Source: JBGCED01 sp045106055
GTDB taxonomy: Bacteria > Pseudomonadota > Alphaproteobacteria > CBDDJK01
Reading direction: 5' to 3'
Assembly: GCA_045106055.1 (NCBI GenBank)
Contig: JBGCED010000137.1
Location: 1-13,998, forward strand
Length of the DNA: 13,998 nt
Positions 1 through 7,007 of this stretch are shown here, in pieces. A program made the translations under genes and the position numbers. A model generated the notes under the pieces. That model had not been told where the DNA came from. It saw only the letters and a program-made list of their open reading frames with translations, and made no database searches. The first letter of the stretch is position 1, and each line of letters starts with the position of its first letter.

Positions 1-1
1 T

Positions 2-664
2 GATCCAACGCCTGCAACCGCTTTGCAGCACACGATTTCACAAGCGGATCTTGATGCATTAACCGAATTTGATTTAAGTGTAACTTCTGAACCTTCCACT
101 ATAAAAAGCGCAGCAATAGAACCAAAAACAACCGCCAAGCCGCAAGTTAAACCTGAAACCTTATTAGAGCAAGGTCGCCCGCTATTGCGCCAGCTGGAAT
201 TTGGCGATGGCCCCGCAATCCATATTGGCTGGCCAGAATCGCGCCATGAGATGCAAGCACTTTATCGCAGCCTAACGCGCTGTTATGGCATGAAAAGCGT
301 GATTTTAACGCAGGATGGAAATTATTATGATGCGCACACAGAATTTATGCCAAATCGTGATTATTACAGCCATTTTATGCGCCGTCCGCAGGGAAATTTG
401 CCTGATGAGGAATTGCGCTTGAAAGCAAAGGCAATCACGCTTAATGGCAGCCTTGTGCGCTTATTCCCAAGAAGCCTTGATGCGATGCTGCTTGGCGGGC
501 TTTCAAACCATCTGGGCGCGGATTTTATTAAAAAATCAATCACGGCGTCTTATCATCTGGCAGCACATGAAAGGGTGTTGATCACAGATATTCGGGTGGG
601 CGGCAACCCAGTCAATCTTGAAATTGATCTGGGTCATATTCAACATTGCAAACAAGGGGGATGA
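2..664 (+). CDS. Unidentified protein, C-terminal part (5' end outside window)
   Basis: The reading frame is open from the first full codon at position 2 to the TGA at 662-664. The gene therefore almost certainly begins upstream; the TTG at 23 is an internal codon rather than a convincing start. 220 residues are visible. The first ~50 are Thr/Pro/Ala/Lys-rich and look like a flexible linker (TTAKPQVKPETLL). The rest looks like a folded domain with an IHIGWPES stretch and a Tyr-rich segment (DGNYYD, NRDYYSHF). No membrane segment is visible in this part. I do not recognise the family. The stop lies 1 base before the start of the following lipoprotein gene, and the last codons carry that gene's ribosome binding site, so the two are probably co-expressed and may act together in the envelope; that role is inference only. 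Confidence 0.75.
   Translation, partial: DPTPATALQHTISQADLDALTEFDLSVTSEPSTIKSAAIEPKTTAKPQVKPETLLEQGRPLLRQLEFGDGPAIHIGWPESRHEMQALYRSLTRCYGMKSVILTQDGNYYDAHTEFMPNRDYYSHFMRRPQGNLPDEELRLKAKAITLNGSLVRLFPRSLDAMLLGGLSNHLGADFIKKSITASYHLAAHERVLITDIRVGGNPVNLEIDLGHIQHCKQGG
654..660 (+). promoter_or_regulatory. Ribosome binding site of the His-rich lipoprotein gene
   Basis: AAGGGGG ends 5 bases before the ATG at 666. It decides the start: an in-frame ATG also exists at 618, but only the start at 666 has this site and gives an N-terminus that is a clean lipoprotein signal peptide. The site lies inside the last codons of the preceding gene. Confidence 0.7.
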
Positions 665-665
665 T

Positions 666-1328
666 ATGATCAAATCAGCTGCGATGATGGTGATCTGTTC
701 CCTGTTTTTGGCGCTTGGCGCGTGTCAATCCACGCAAACGCGCTATGCAGCCTTTGGCAATGCCCCCGCATCCGATCAGCTGGCGCTAATTGAAAGCAGC
801 AAAGTTTGGTATGATTTAAGCGATGAATTTTATCATATTCAACCCGAATGTGTGATGATTTTGCCGCATGAGAGTCACGATGCCAAACATATTGAACAGG
901 TGATTGCGCGTCATGCATCCGCCCATTTTTCAAAGATTATTCACACCGATCGCGTGCAGCATTATATGCAGAAAAACGCTTTGGATGCGACAAAGACCGA
1001 TCATATCCGCCTGTTGCGGCAAGGTTTGCGCTGCGATACGCTGTTATCATGGCAGCATTGGCACCATCAGGATCAGGATTTAGGGTTCTGGACAAAAAGA
1101 CGGGCCGGGCTGCATCTAACGCTTGAACATCATTATATGAATCACAAAACAACGCTTTGGCAAGCCAAGCATGCCGCCAGCCGCAGCCAAGGCGCGCTGC
1201 CTTTATCACCGATTGGCGCGATTGCAGGGATCGCCAAAGCCGCCGATTTTCGCGCAAGCCATGATGTTGGGCATTCCTTGATTGATGATGCGCTGCGCCG
1301 CATATTCATAACGCTGCCATATGGCTAG
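666..1328 (+). CDS. Unidentified His-rich lipoprotein
   Basis: 220 residues from the ATG at 666. The N-terminus is a lipoprotein signal peptide: MIKSA, a hydrophobic core, and a lipobox ending LALGAC, so Cys20 is the predicted lipidated residue and the protein should be anchored in the outer or inner membrane, facing the periplasm. The mature part is unusually histidine-rich (19 His in 220 residues), including an HWHH cluster near residues 131-134 and a second cluster near 155-160. The order of elements resembles small envelope lipoproteins with a TolB-N/CsgG-like alpha/beta fold: a VMILP strand near 63-67, then CDTLLSWQ, then GLHLTLEH followed by TTLWQAKH. That is only a pattern impression. 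No family is assigned. It ends 34 bases before the convergent purH stop. Confidence 0.7.
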   Translation: MIKSAAMMVICSLFLALGACQSTQTRYAAFGNAPASDQLALIESSKVWYDLSDEFYHIQPECVMILPHESHDAKHIEQVIARHASAHFSKIIHTDRVQHYMQKNALDATKTDHIRLLRQGLRCDTLLSWQHWHHQDQDLGFWTKRRAGLHLTLEHHYMNHKTTLWQAKHAASRSQGALPLSPIGAIAGIAKAADFRASHDVGHSLIDDALRRIFITLPYG

Positions 1329-1362
1329 CGCAGTTCTTGTTAAATCAAATTTAAAAAATGGG

Positions 1363-3003
1363 TTAATGTTTGAAATGGCGCATATTGGTGAATGCCATTG
1401 CGATATTATGGTGATTGGCTGCGGCGATCACTTCTGAATCGCGCATCGCGCCACCTGGCTGAATAACGGATTTTATGCCTGCTTTTGCCAATAATTCAAT
1501 GCTGTCTGCAAAGGGAAAAAACGCATCCGAGGCGGCAACCAGCCCCTTTATATTTGTGCCAAGCATGGATTCTGCTTTTGAAATGGCGATCCCAGCGGCT
1601 TCCACCCTGCTCATCTGTCCTGCGCCGATGCCAATGGTATGAATGGCGTTACCCGTCCCCCCCACAAGCACAATCGCATTTGATTTTACATGCTTACAGA
1701 CACGCCATGCCATCAATAAATGATTTAAATCGGCATCATTGGGCGCGCGATCCGTTACAAGCTTTAGCTGATCCTTGCTGATGTTCCCATCATCAACGGC
1801 TTGCACCAACAGCCCGCCCCCTGATAGGGATTTATAATGCTTATCTTGCGGATTGGACGCACCGATAAAGCCCGTTACCATCACCCGCAAATTGGGTTTG
1901 CCTTTAAAAATTTCGATGGCTGCTTGGCTAATGCTGGGGGCAATAATAACTTCCAAAAATAATTTGATCATTTCGGCAGCAAGCGCGGCATCAATTTCGC
2001 GATTAACCGCCACCACCCCGCCAAAGGCAGAAACAGGATCGGCAGCAAGCGCGTGTTCCCATGCGATGGCGGGCGCATGATCTGGTGCATCCGATATGGC
2101 AACCCCGCAAGGATTGGCATGTTTGATGATGGCGACCGCCGCTTGATCAAATTCACGCACCAATTCAAAGGCTGCATCGCCATCTGCATAATTATTATAG
2201 CTTGGCTGCTTTCCTTGAATAAGTGTTGCGTTGGTGATGCCAAATTCGGAATTATTGGATTTTGCTGCAGGCTGAATTTCTTGATAAAGCGCGGCCTGCT
2301 GATGCGGGTTTTCGCCATAGCGCAAGGCATTTTTTAATGCATAAGCAAGGGTTAATCGCGGGTTTATATCTTGGGATGTGTTTTGGGATGTGTTTTGCGC
2401 TTGATCTTGCTGTTGAAGAAACCAGCTTGCAATCGCTTGTTCATAGCGCGCGCTTAATGCAAAAGCCGCAGCTGCCCATTTTCTGCGCTGGATTAGGCTG
2501 GTTCTGCCCTGATCTTGATCCAGCATCTTGCTAAGTTCTGCATATTGGCTTGGATCGGTGATGATGTTCACAAATTGATGGTTTTTGGCAGCCGCGCGCA
2601 CCATTGTCGGGCCGCCAATATCTATTTGCTCAACCGATTGGTCAAAATCACCGCCCGCTGCAACGGTTTCTTCAAAAGGATATAGATTGACAATTACCAG
2701 ATCAATGTCTTTAAAATCATGCTGCACCATTGCTTCAAGATGATGGGCAAGATCGCGCCTTGCCAATAATCCGCCATAAATTTTGGGATGCAGCGTTTTA
2801 ACCCTGCCATCCATCATTTCTGGAAATTGGGTGTAATCCTCAATATCAATCACGGATATGCCCGCATCATTCAGCAATTTTGCCGTGCCGCCCGTTGAAA
2901 TTAGCTCAATATCATGCGCGATCAATGTTTGGGCAAGCGCAGCAATCCCCTGCTTATCGCTTACTGATATTAAGGCGCGCTTGATGGTTCGCATCTGATC
3001 CAT
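1363..3003 (-). CDS. purH: Bifunctional AICAR formyltransferase/IMP cyclohydrolase
   Basis: Catalyses the last two steps of de novo IMP synthesis in the cytoplasm: formylation of AICAR by 10-formyl-THF, then ring closure of FAICAR. The 546 residues match the usual length (~510-540). The N-terminal MGS-like cyclohydrolase domain shows RALISVSDKQG, STGGTAKLL, the MDGRVKTLHPKIYGGLLARR block (about 64-83) and IDIGGPTMVRAAAKN (127-141). The C-terminal transformylase domain shows RYGENPHQ (228-235), GKQPSYNN, the catalytic KHANPCG (294-300), SAFGG, SDAFFPF (492-498), IQPGG (514-518) and the typical RHFKH end. A Gln/Asn/Ser-rich linker near 198-213 contains a duplicated QNTS. ATG at 3003 is used; an ATG three codons later is also possible. 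The start lies 16 bases after the stop of the upstream sugar dehydratase, so purH is probably the last gene of that - strand operon. Confidence 0.97.
   Translation of the reverse strand: MDQMRTIKRALISVSDKQGIAALAQTLIAHDIELISTGGTAKLLNDAGISVIDIEDYTQFPEMMDGRVKTLHPKIYGGLLARRDLAHHLEAMVQHDFKDIDLVIVNLYPFEETVAAGGDFDQSVEQIDIGGPTMVRAAAKNHQFVNIITDPSQYAELSKMLDQDQGRTSLIQRRKWAAAAFALSARYEQAIASWFLQQQDQAQNTSQNTSQDINPRLTLAYALKNALRYGENPHQQAALYQEIQPAAKSNNSEFGITNATLIQGKQPSYNNYADGDAAFELVREFDQAAVAIIKHANPCGVAISDAPDHAPAIAWEHALAADPVSAFGGVVAVNREIDAALAAEMIKLFLEVIIAPSISQAAIEIFKGKPNLRVMVTGFIGASNPQDKHYKSLSGGGLLVQAVDDGNISKDQLKLVTDRAPNDADLNHLLMAWRVCKHVKSNAIVLVGGTGNAIHTIGIGAGQMSRVEAAGIAISKAESMLGTNIKGLVAASDAFFPFADSIELLAKAGIKSVIQPGGAMRDSEVIAAANHHNIAMAFTNMRHFKH
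2371..2394. repeat. 12-bp perfect tandem duplication inside purH
   Basis: Two adjacent copies of TTGGGATGTGTT, in frame within purH on the opposite strand. They encode the repeated QNTS residues in the linker between the cyclohydrolase and transformylase domains. The unit is a multiple of three, so copy-number change keeps the frame. Confidence 0.85.
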
Positions 3004-3019
3004 GGTCAGGCTTTCTTTC

Positions 3020-4966
3020 TTATTTTTTTTGATGTTGCATGATGGGGGCTGCGTTGAATTCGGGCACCAGCTGTTTTAAAGCGTTCAGCGCATCAGTGTG
3101 ATTTGCTGTCGCGATGGCTTGTTCTAATGCAGTAAGCGCGCGCTCGAACGCAGCCTGATCCAATAAGGGGGGATGGGCAATATCAATGCCCGCTTGTTCG
3201 GTTGGCATTGTAACTTCATCTTCATAGCGCAATTCTTCATAAAGCTTTTCACCTGGGCGCAGCCCCGTATAATGTATTTTTATATCAGTTTCAGGGCGCA
3301 GCCCCGCAAGCGCAATCATCCGCCGCGCCATATCATCAATGCGAACAGGTTCGCCCATATCCAAAATAAAGATCCCGCCCGTGGTCAGTTGATTTTTCTG
3401 CCCGATTGCGCCTGTTGTCAGCACCAGTTGCACCGCTTCTTGAATGGTCATAAAATAGCGGGTAATGTCTGGATGGGTAACGGTCAGCGGCCCACCATGT
3501 TGCAGCTGGCGTTCAAATAAGGGAATCACAGATCCCGTTGATCCAAGCACATTGCCAAAGCGCACAATCACAAAGCGGGTGGCTTGATCCTTATCGCTGG
3601 CCCGGTTATAATCGCGGTCATAATATTGCAAAACCTGTTCTGCAACCCGCTTGGCAGCGCCCATAATATTGGTCGGACGCACCGATTTATCGGTGGAAAT
3701 CTGCACCATAATATCGCAATGATGTTTGCGCGCCGCCTTTGCAATGATGCGTGTGCCAAAAATATTATTCCTAAGCCCTTCCAGCGGGTTTGATTCAACC
3801 AATGGCACATGCTTATAAGCGGCAGCGTGAAACACAATTTCGGGCTTAAATTCATTAAAAACCTGTTCAATTAGCATTTCATCCCGAATTGACCCCAGCA
3901 ATGCCTTGCGCTTGATCGTTGCTGCGCGCTCATTTAATTCCAAATCAATCAAATAAAGCGCATATTCGCTATGATCCAATAAAATCATTAATTTTGGTTG
4001 ATATTGGGTAATTTGGCGGCAAATTTCGCTGCCGATCGAGCCACCAGCACCCGTTATTAGAATGGTTTTATCTTGAATAAGGGTAAATAGCAGGTTCTTA
4101 TCAAGGCTGCGCTGCGGTCTTCCAAGCAAATCTTCTAGCTGCACAGCATGTAGGGCAAGCAGGGAATCGTCCACCCCTTCTTGTAACTTTCCAAAACCCG
4201 GCAATCTTGATAGAGGGAGCGCGTTTTTTTCGCAAAAGCGCGCCACAAGATCAAGCGCATGCTGCTTATTTGATCCTGAATCAAGCGCAACCACCACCCG
4301 TTCAGGTCTAGAGCTTACCGCGGGATCATCCAATAAAGACTGGGCTTCTGACAGCCCGCCAAGCAGCGGAACACCATGAAGCACACGCCCGCCAGCCTTG
4401 CCGCTGGGGGAAATAATGCCCTTAATGTGATAAGGATAATCAAAGCGTTGATGATAATGGCGTAAAAATGGCTCAACCGCTTCAACCTCACCATAAAGCA
4501 GAATGGGAATATGCCCCAAGGCACGATTGCTTTGCTTCCAGCGTTTGAAGAAATTGCGCCCATCGCGCCAAAATCTATAGAGCAAACGCGGGCCAGCCCA
4601 AAATAGAACCAGCCCAATCCAAATCAAAAAGGGCATGGAACGGGGGAATAAATCCAAACGGGTAACCAGAAAACTTAGGGCAATATAGATAATCGTGATT
4701 AATAGGGTGGATTGCAAAATAATGCGCAAATCACGCAAGGATGCGTAACGCCAATAGCCGCGATGCATATCAGAATAATAAATTACAATGGCAGCAACGC
4801 CGCCAAACAATGCCCAGCTTACATAAAATAAGGAATTGGTTAAATAACCATGGTAAAAACCATCGCCAAGGCGCGCCCAAAATGCCAGCGGATAGACGAT
4901 TAACGCCATCAAGAAATCATGGACAAAGGCAAGTCTTACATGGGCATGGGTGAATCTGTTGCGCAT
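3020..4966 (-). CDS. Membrane-anchored nucleotide-sugar 4,6-dehydratase (WbpM/CapD/FlaA1-like)
   Basis: 648 residues, the length of the long WbpM/CapD-type polysaccharide biosynthesis proteins. Order of parts: four hydrophobic segments in the first ~130 residues (roughly 12-31, 46-65, 82-102, 110-130), a cytoplasmic CoA-binding-like/Rossmann segment (about 150-260), then an SDR domain from ~300. The SDR domain has the NAD(P) loop GAGGSIGS (306-313), FHAAAYKHVPLVE (379-391) and STDKSVRPTN (424-433), followed by M435-x3-K439, then RFGNVLGS and GLRPGEKLYEEL (568-579). Family members typically convert UDP-GlcNAc to UDP-4-keto-6-deoxy-GlcNAc, feeding QuiNAc, FucNAc or bacillosamine-type sugars of O-antigen, capsule or glycans. 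Met replaces the SDR Tyr, which is usual for this long subfamily. Short FlaA1/PseB enzymes lack the membrane part, so PseB itself is unlikely. It follows yciB by 36 bases and precedes purH by 16. The exact product cannot be read from sequence. Confidence 0.93.
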   Translation of the reverse strand: MRNRFTHAHVRLAFVHDFLMALIVYPLAFWARLGDGFYHGYLTNSLFYVSWALFGGVAAIVIYYSDMHRGYWRYASLRDLRIILQSTLLITIIYIALSFLVTRLDLFPRSMPFLIWIGLVLFWAGPRLLYRFWRDGRNFFKRWKQSNRALGHIPILLYGEVEAVEPFLRHYHQRFDYPYHIKGIISPSGKAGGRVLHGVPLLGGLSEAQSLLDDPAVSSRPERVVVALDSGSNKQHALDLVARFCEKNALPLSRLPGFGKLQEGVDDSLLALHAVQLEDLLGRPQRSLDKNLLFTLIQDKTILITGAGGSIGSEICRQITQYQPKLMILLDHSEYALYLIDLELNERAATIKRKALLGSIRDEMLIEQVFNEFKPEIVFHAAAYKHVPLVESNPLEGLRNNIFGTRIIAKAARKHHCDIMVQISTDKSVRPTNIMGAAKRVAEQVLQYYDRDYNRASDKDQATRFVIVRFGNVLGSTGSVIPLFERQLQHGGPLTVTHPDITRYFMTIQEAVQLVLTTGAIGQKNQLTTGGIFILDMGEPVRIDDMARRMIALAGLRPETDIKIHYTGLRPGEKLYEELRYEDEVTMPTEQAGIDIAHPPLLDQAAFERALTALEQAIATANHTDALNALKQLVPEFNAAPIMQHQKK

Positions 4967-4983
4967 CCGCTAAGCAATAATTT

Positions 4984-5020
4984 AAAATTGATAAATTGAC
5001 CCTTACTGATTATCAATTTT
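4984..5020. repeat. 11-bp perfect inverted repeat at the yciB/dehydratase junction
   Basis: AAAATTGATAA at 4984-4994 is the exact reverse complement of TTATCAATTTT at 5010-5020, separated by 15 bases. The right arm lies in the last codons of yciB and the left arm in the 36-base gap before the dehydratase start (both - strand). It could be a weak AU-rich stem-loop in the mRNA or a dyad for a DNA-binding protein. It has no GC-rich stem and is followed by only three A's on the transcribed strand, so it is not an intrinsic terminator. Confidence 0.6.
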
Positions 5021-5566
5021 GCCTTGATGGTGCAAGATTAATCTTGATTGCGCCAGCGAAAAAGCCAAGGTTAAGCCAACAAGCCCAAATAATTTAAACG
5101 ATACCCAAAAGGATTCGCCCATTACCCGCCACGCCCATTCATTTAACGCAGCAAGCACCAAAAATAAGCCCATATAGCGGCGTGTAAGCACCCGCCAAAC
5201 AGGGTCTGGAAGCAATAGGCTGGTGCCAAGCAAAGATTTAAGCCATAATTTATTTAACAAAAGCCCAGCCCCAAGCACCGCCACAAATAAAAGATTAACC
5301 AAAGTGGGCTTCATCATAATATAAATTGGATCATTGAACCATAAGGTCATTGCGCCAAATATCGCAACCAACAGCGCCGCAATTAAGGGAACCCAGCTGA
5401 TTTTACGGGTTACCGCAAATAATAAAGCAGCTGCAATCAAGGTTGCAATCACCAAAAACAAGGTCGCAATTTGCAGCCCGTAAAATTGATAAAGTCCAAA
5501 AAAGCCAATAAGCGGGGCATATTCAAGCAGTGGCTTGATCCATGCAGGCGGGGGGGACGCGCTCAT
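5003..5566 (-). CDS. yciB: Inner-membrane septation protein A (YciB/IspZ family)
   Basis: A 187-residue protein, typical length for the family, almost entirely hydrophobic with about five predicted inner-membrane helices. Family signatures: NDPIYIMMKPTLVNLLF (about 78-94), VWRVLTRRYMGLF (123-135), LNEWAWRV (141-148), and FWVSFKLFGLVGLTLAFSLAQ (153-173), equivalent to the conserved W-V-x-F-K-x-F-G block. YciB proteins span the cytoplasmic membrane and are linked to cell envelope integrity and septation, by interaction rather than a known reaction. ATG at 5566 is 1 base after the stop of the MotE-like gene, which suggests translational coupling. Codons 4-7 contain a run of seven C's (5550-5556). 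It is separated from the following dehydratase gene by 36 bases containing half of an inverted repeat. Confidence 0.93.
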   Translation of the reverse strand: MSASPPPAWIKPLLEYAPLIGFFGLYQFYGLQIATLFLVIATLIAAALLFAVTRKISWVPLIAALLVAIFGAMTLWFNDPIYIMMKPTLVNLLFVAVLGAGLLLNKLWLKSLLGTSLLLPDPVWRVLTRRYMGLFLVLAALNEWAWRVMGESFWVSFKLFGLVGLTLAFSLAQSRLILHHQGKIDNQ

Positions 5567-5567
5567 T

Positions 5568-6308
5568 TTATTCCAACTCTATTTCTTTATTTGCAAGCTC
5601 TGCGGTTAAGTCGCGCGCTTTGATGGGATCCATTTGCGCCATAATCTGGGCAAGCTTTCTGGGGTTTAAGGTGCGAACCACGCCAATTAAAACAGGCAAT
5701 TCTAATTCGTCAAAAATACCCGCTGCCGCGCGCGGATTCATAATATTATAGGTTTCAATCACGCTTGAGCGCGCATCTTCCTTGTTGGTTTCAAAATCAG
5801 CGATCATATTTTGTATTTTTTGATCCAAAGATTCCAGCGCGCGTTGCCGTTCGATTAATTGGGCTTCTGCGGCTGCCAGCAGCGATTCTTGGCGCGCAAT
5901 CACGGCTTCGCGTTGATCAAGTGCGGCGCGGCGCTTTCCAAGCTCGTCCACCAACGCCTGTTCATTGGTCATTAAGCGGCGATTCGATTGCGGCGAAGCC
6001 TCGGCTGCTTGCAAATTGGCAGAGAGGGCAGCATTTTCACTATTTTCATTATTTTCATCAGCGCTTCCATCATTATTAATAATGGGAACAGCGCTTTCCC
6101 CCATATTTTGAGATTGAAATCCGCGCTCTAGCATGTCATCGGCTGCCGATTGCGCGTCCTCTGCATTTTGCGCGAATTGCCGAAATTTGCTGGCGAAAAA
6201 ATCCGCACTTTGGGCAAGCGCATCATGGTCAAGCAAATTCACGACCCTAACCCCGACCATCAAGATTGCAACAATGATTATGAATCCCAGAAAGCGCATC
6301 AAGGTCAC
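5568..6308 (-). CDS. motE: MotE-like periplasmic coiled-coil protein (flagellar motor accessory)
   Basis: 246 residues. It has an N-terminal membrane anchor (about 4-24), then a low-complexity Asp/Asn/Glu/Ser/Ala region (about 48-108), a long coiled coil (about 114-172) and a C-terminal MgtE-N-like helical domain (about 185-240) with the NPRAAAGIFDEL and RKLAQIMAQMDP motifs. This architecture is that of MotE, known in Sinorhizobium as a periplasmic chaperone for the motor protein MotC; the same fold type is annotated near flagellar genes across Alphaproteobacteria. The GTG start at 6308 overlaps the upstream DUF6468 stop by 4 bases (GTGA); ATG at 6299 is an alternative and neither has a strong ribosome binding site. 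Coupling to the DUF6468 gene supports a motor role, but no other flagellar gene is in view, so orthology to MotE is not certain. Confidence 0.8.
   Translation of the reverse strand: MTLMRFLGFIIIVAILMVGVRVVNLLDHDALAQSADFFASKFRQFAQNAEDAQSAADDMLERGFQSQNMGESAVPIINNDGSADENNENSENAALSANLQAAEASPQSNRRLMTNEQALVDELGKRRAALDQREAVIARQESLLAAAEAQLIERQRALESLDQKIQNMIADFETNKEDARSSVIETYNIMNPRAAAGIFDELELPVLIGVVRTLNPRKLAQIMAQMDPIKARDLTAELANKEIELE
6033..6059. repeat. Three imperfect 9-bp tandem units in the MotE-like gene
   Basis: ATTTTCACT, ATTTTCATT and ATTTTCATC follow each other without a gap. On the coding strand they give the Glu/Asn/Ser-rich stretch near residues 85-93. The unit is a multiple of three, so length change would only lengthen or shorten the linker. 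Confidence 0.8.
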
Positions 6309-6916
6309 ATATTGCTTAGATCATTAAATAAAGCACTGCGTTTGCGTGCATGCTCGCTTGAAACCCCAATATCCGCGCGCAATGCCTGTTTGCTGCCATA
6401 ATGGCGCGGAGATATATTTGCCTGATGGCCTAAAGCTTGCGTATGATGATTTAATTGTTGCGCGTCAGGTGCATATTTATTTACACGGTGTGCGCTGGAC
6501 GCATTTGGCGCAAGCGGCGGGCTTGTTCTGCGCAGCGGATTGCCTTTAACATGATTAAAGTTGGACGCGGCATTAAGCGCTGCCATTTTATGCTTATTTT
6601 GCCCCTCAAGCTTGCGGTAAATATCATGCCCATCATCAATCAAATGCGCCAGTGAGTGTTTTAATTTTGCCCCATCACTTGCCAAGGCTTCAATCTGCGA
6701 TATGGTTTCGGCTGCATTCTCTCGCATTTGAAGGATTGAATCTTGCGCACGATTATTTTCTTGGATGAATTTTTTTAGCGTATAGTTAAGCTGTGCTTTA
6801 TCGGTCCTTAATTGCTTGATTTGGCGATGCAGTTTAATCCCATAAAAAATCGCTGCCAACAGCAAGGCTGTTAGCATGATATCGCTTATCATTCCAAGTA
6901 AGGCAAAGAAACCCAT
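6305..6916 (-). CDS. DUF6468-type single-pass coiled-coil protein (flagellum-associated)
   Basis: 203 residues. One N-terminal membrane helix (about 8-28, IMLTALLLAAIFYGI) is followed by a coiled coil (about 30-100), with HRQIKQLRTDK, ENNRAQDSILQMRENAAETISQIEALASDG and KLKHSLAHLIDDG. This resembles the DUF6468 proteins that sit beside fliM/motE in alphaproteobacterial flagellar loci. The C-terminal ~95 residues are polar, His/Asn/Gln-rich and probably disordered. The stop overlaps the MotE-like start by 4 bases, a strong sign of joint expression. The ATG at 6916 has no clear Shine-Dalgarno sequence; one copy of a 17-bp direct repeat lies 5 bases upstream of it. The upstream neighbour on this strand is guaD, 84 bases away, not the usual fliL/fliM. 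The family call is from memory of pattern, not from a search. Confidence 0.72.
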   Translation of the reverse strand: MGFFALLGMISDIMLTALLLAAIFYGIKLHRQIKQLRTDKAQLNYTLKKFIQENNRAQDSILQMRENAAETISQIEALASDGAKLKHSLAHLIDDGHDIYRKLEGQNKHKMAALNAASNFNHVKGNPLRRTSPPLAPNASSAHRVNKYAPDAQQLNHHTQALGHQANISPRHYGSKQALRADIGVSSEHARKRSALFNDLSNM

Positions 6917-6920
6917 TACA

Positions 6921-7007
6921 CAAAGCTTTATGAATAAAATTTAAGAAAGAGATAACAGCAAATTTGAAGAAGTAACTTTGCCTAGATTCGCAAAGCTTTA
7001 TCAATAA
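6921..7007. repeat. 17-bp direct repeat pair flanking the guaD/DUF6468 gap
   Basis: CAAAGCTTTATGAATAA at 6921-6937 and CAAAGCTTTATCAATAA at 6991-7007 differ at one base and are 70 bases apart. Each contains the palindrome AAAGCTTT. One copy lies just upstream of the DUF6468 start; the other overlaps the last codons of guaD. They could be paired binding sites for a regulator or the trace of a small deletion/insertion event. Confidence 0.7.

Noticed and set aside
23..664. TTG at 23 as the true start of the first gene
   Set aside because: The frame stays open to the window edge, the preceding residues (DPTPATA) continue the same Pro/Thr-rich linker, and no ribosome binding site precedes the TTG.
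1340..1354. Inverted repeat TTAAAT-CAA-ATTTAA between the convergent lipoprotein and purH genes, as a terminator
   Set aside because: The stem is six A/T pairs only, and the following run is A's in the + direction with no T tract in either transcript, so it is not a credible intrinsic terminator.
1968..2330. Open frames inside purH (for example 1968-2330 and 2053-2337)
   Set aside because: They lie in other frames of a gene with complete PurH motifs, and their translations show no family signature.
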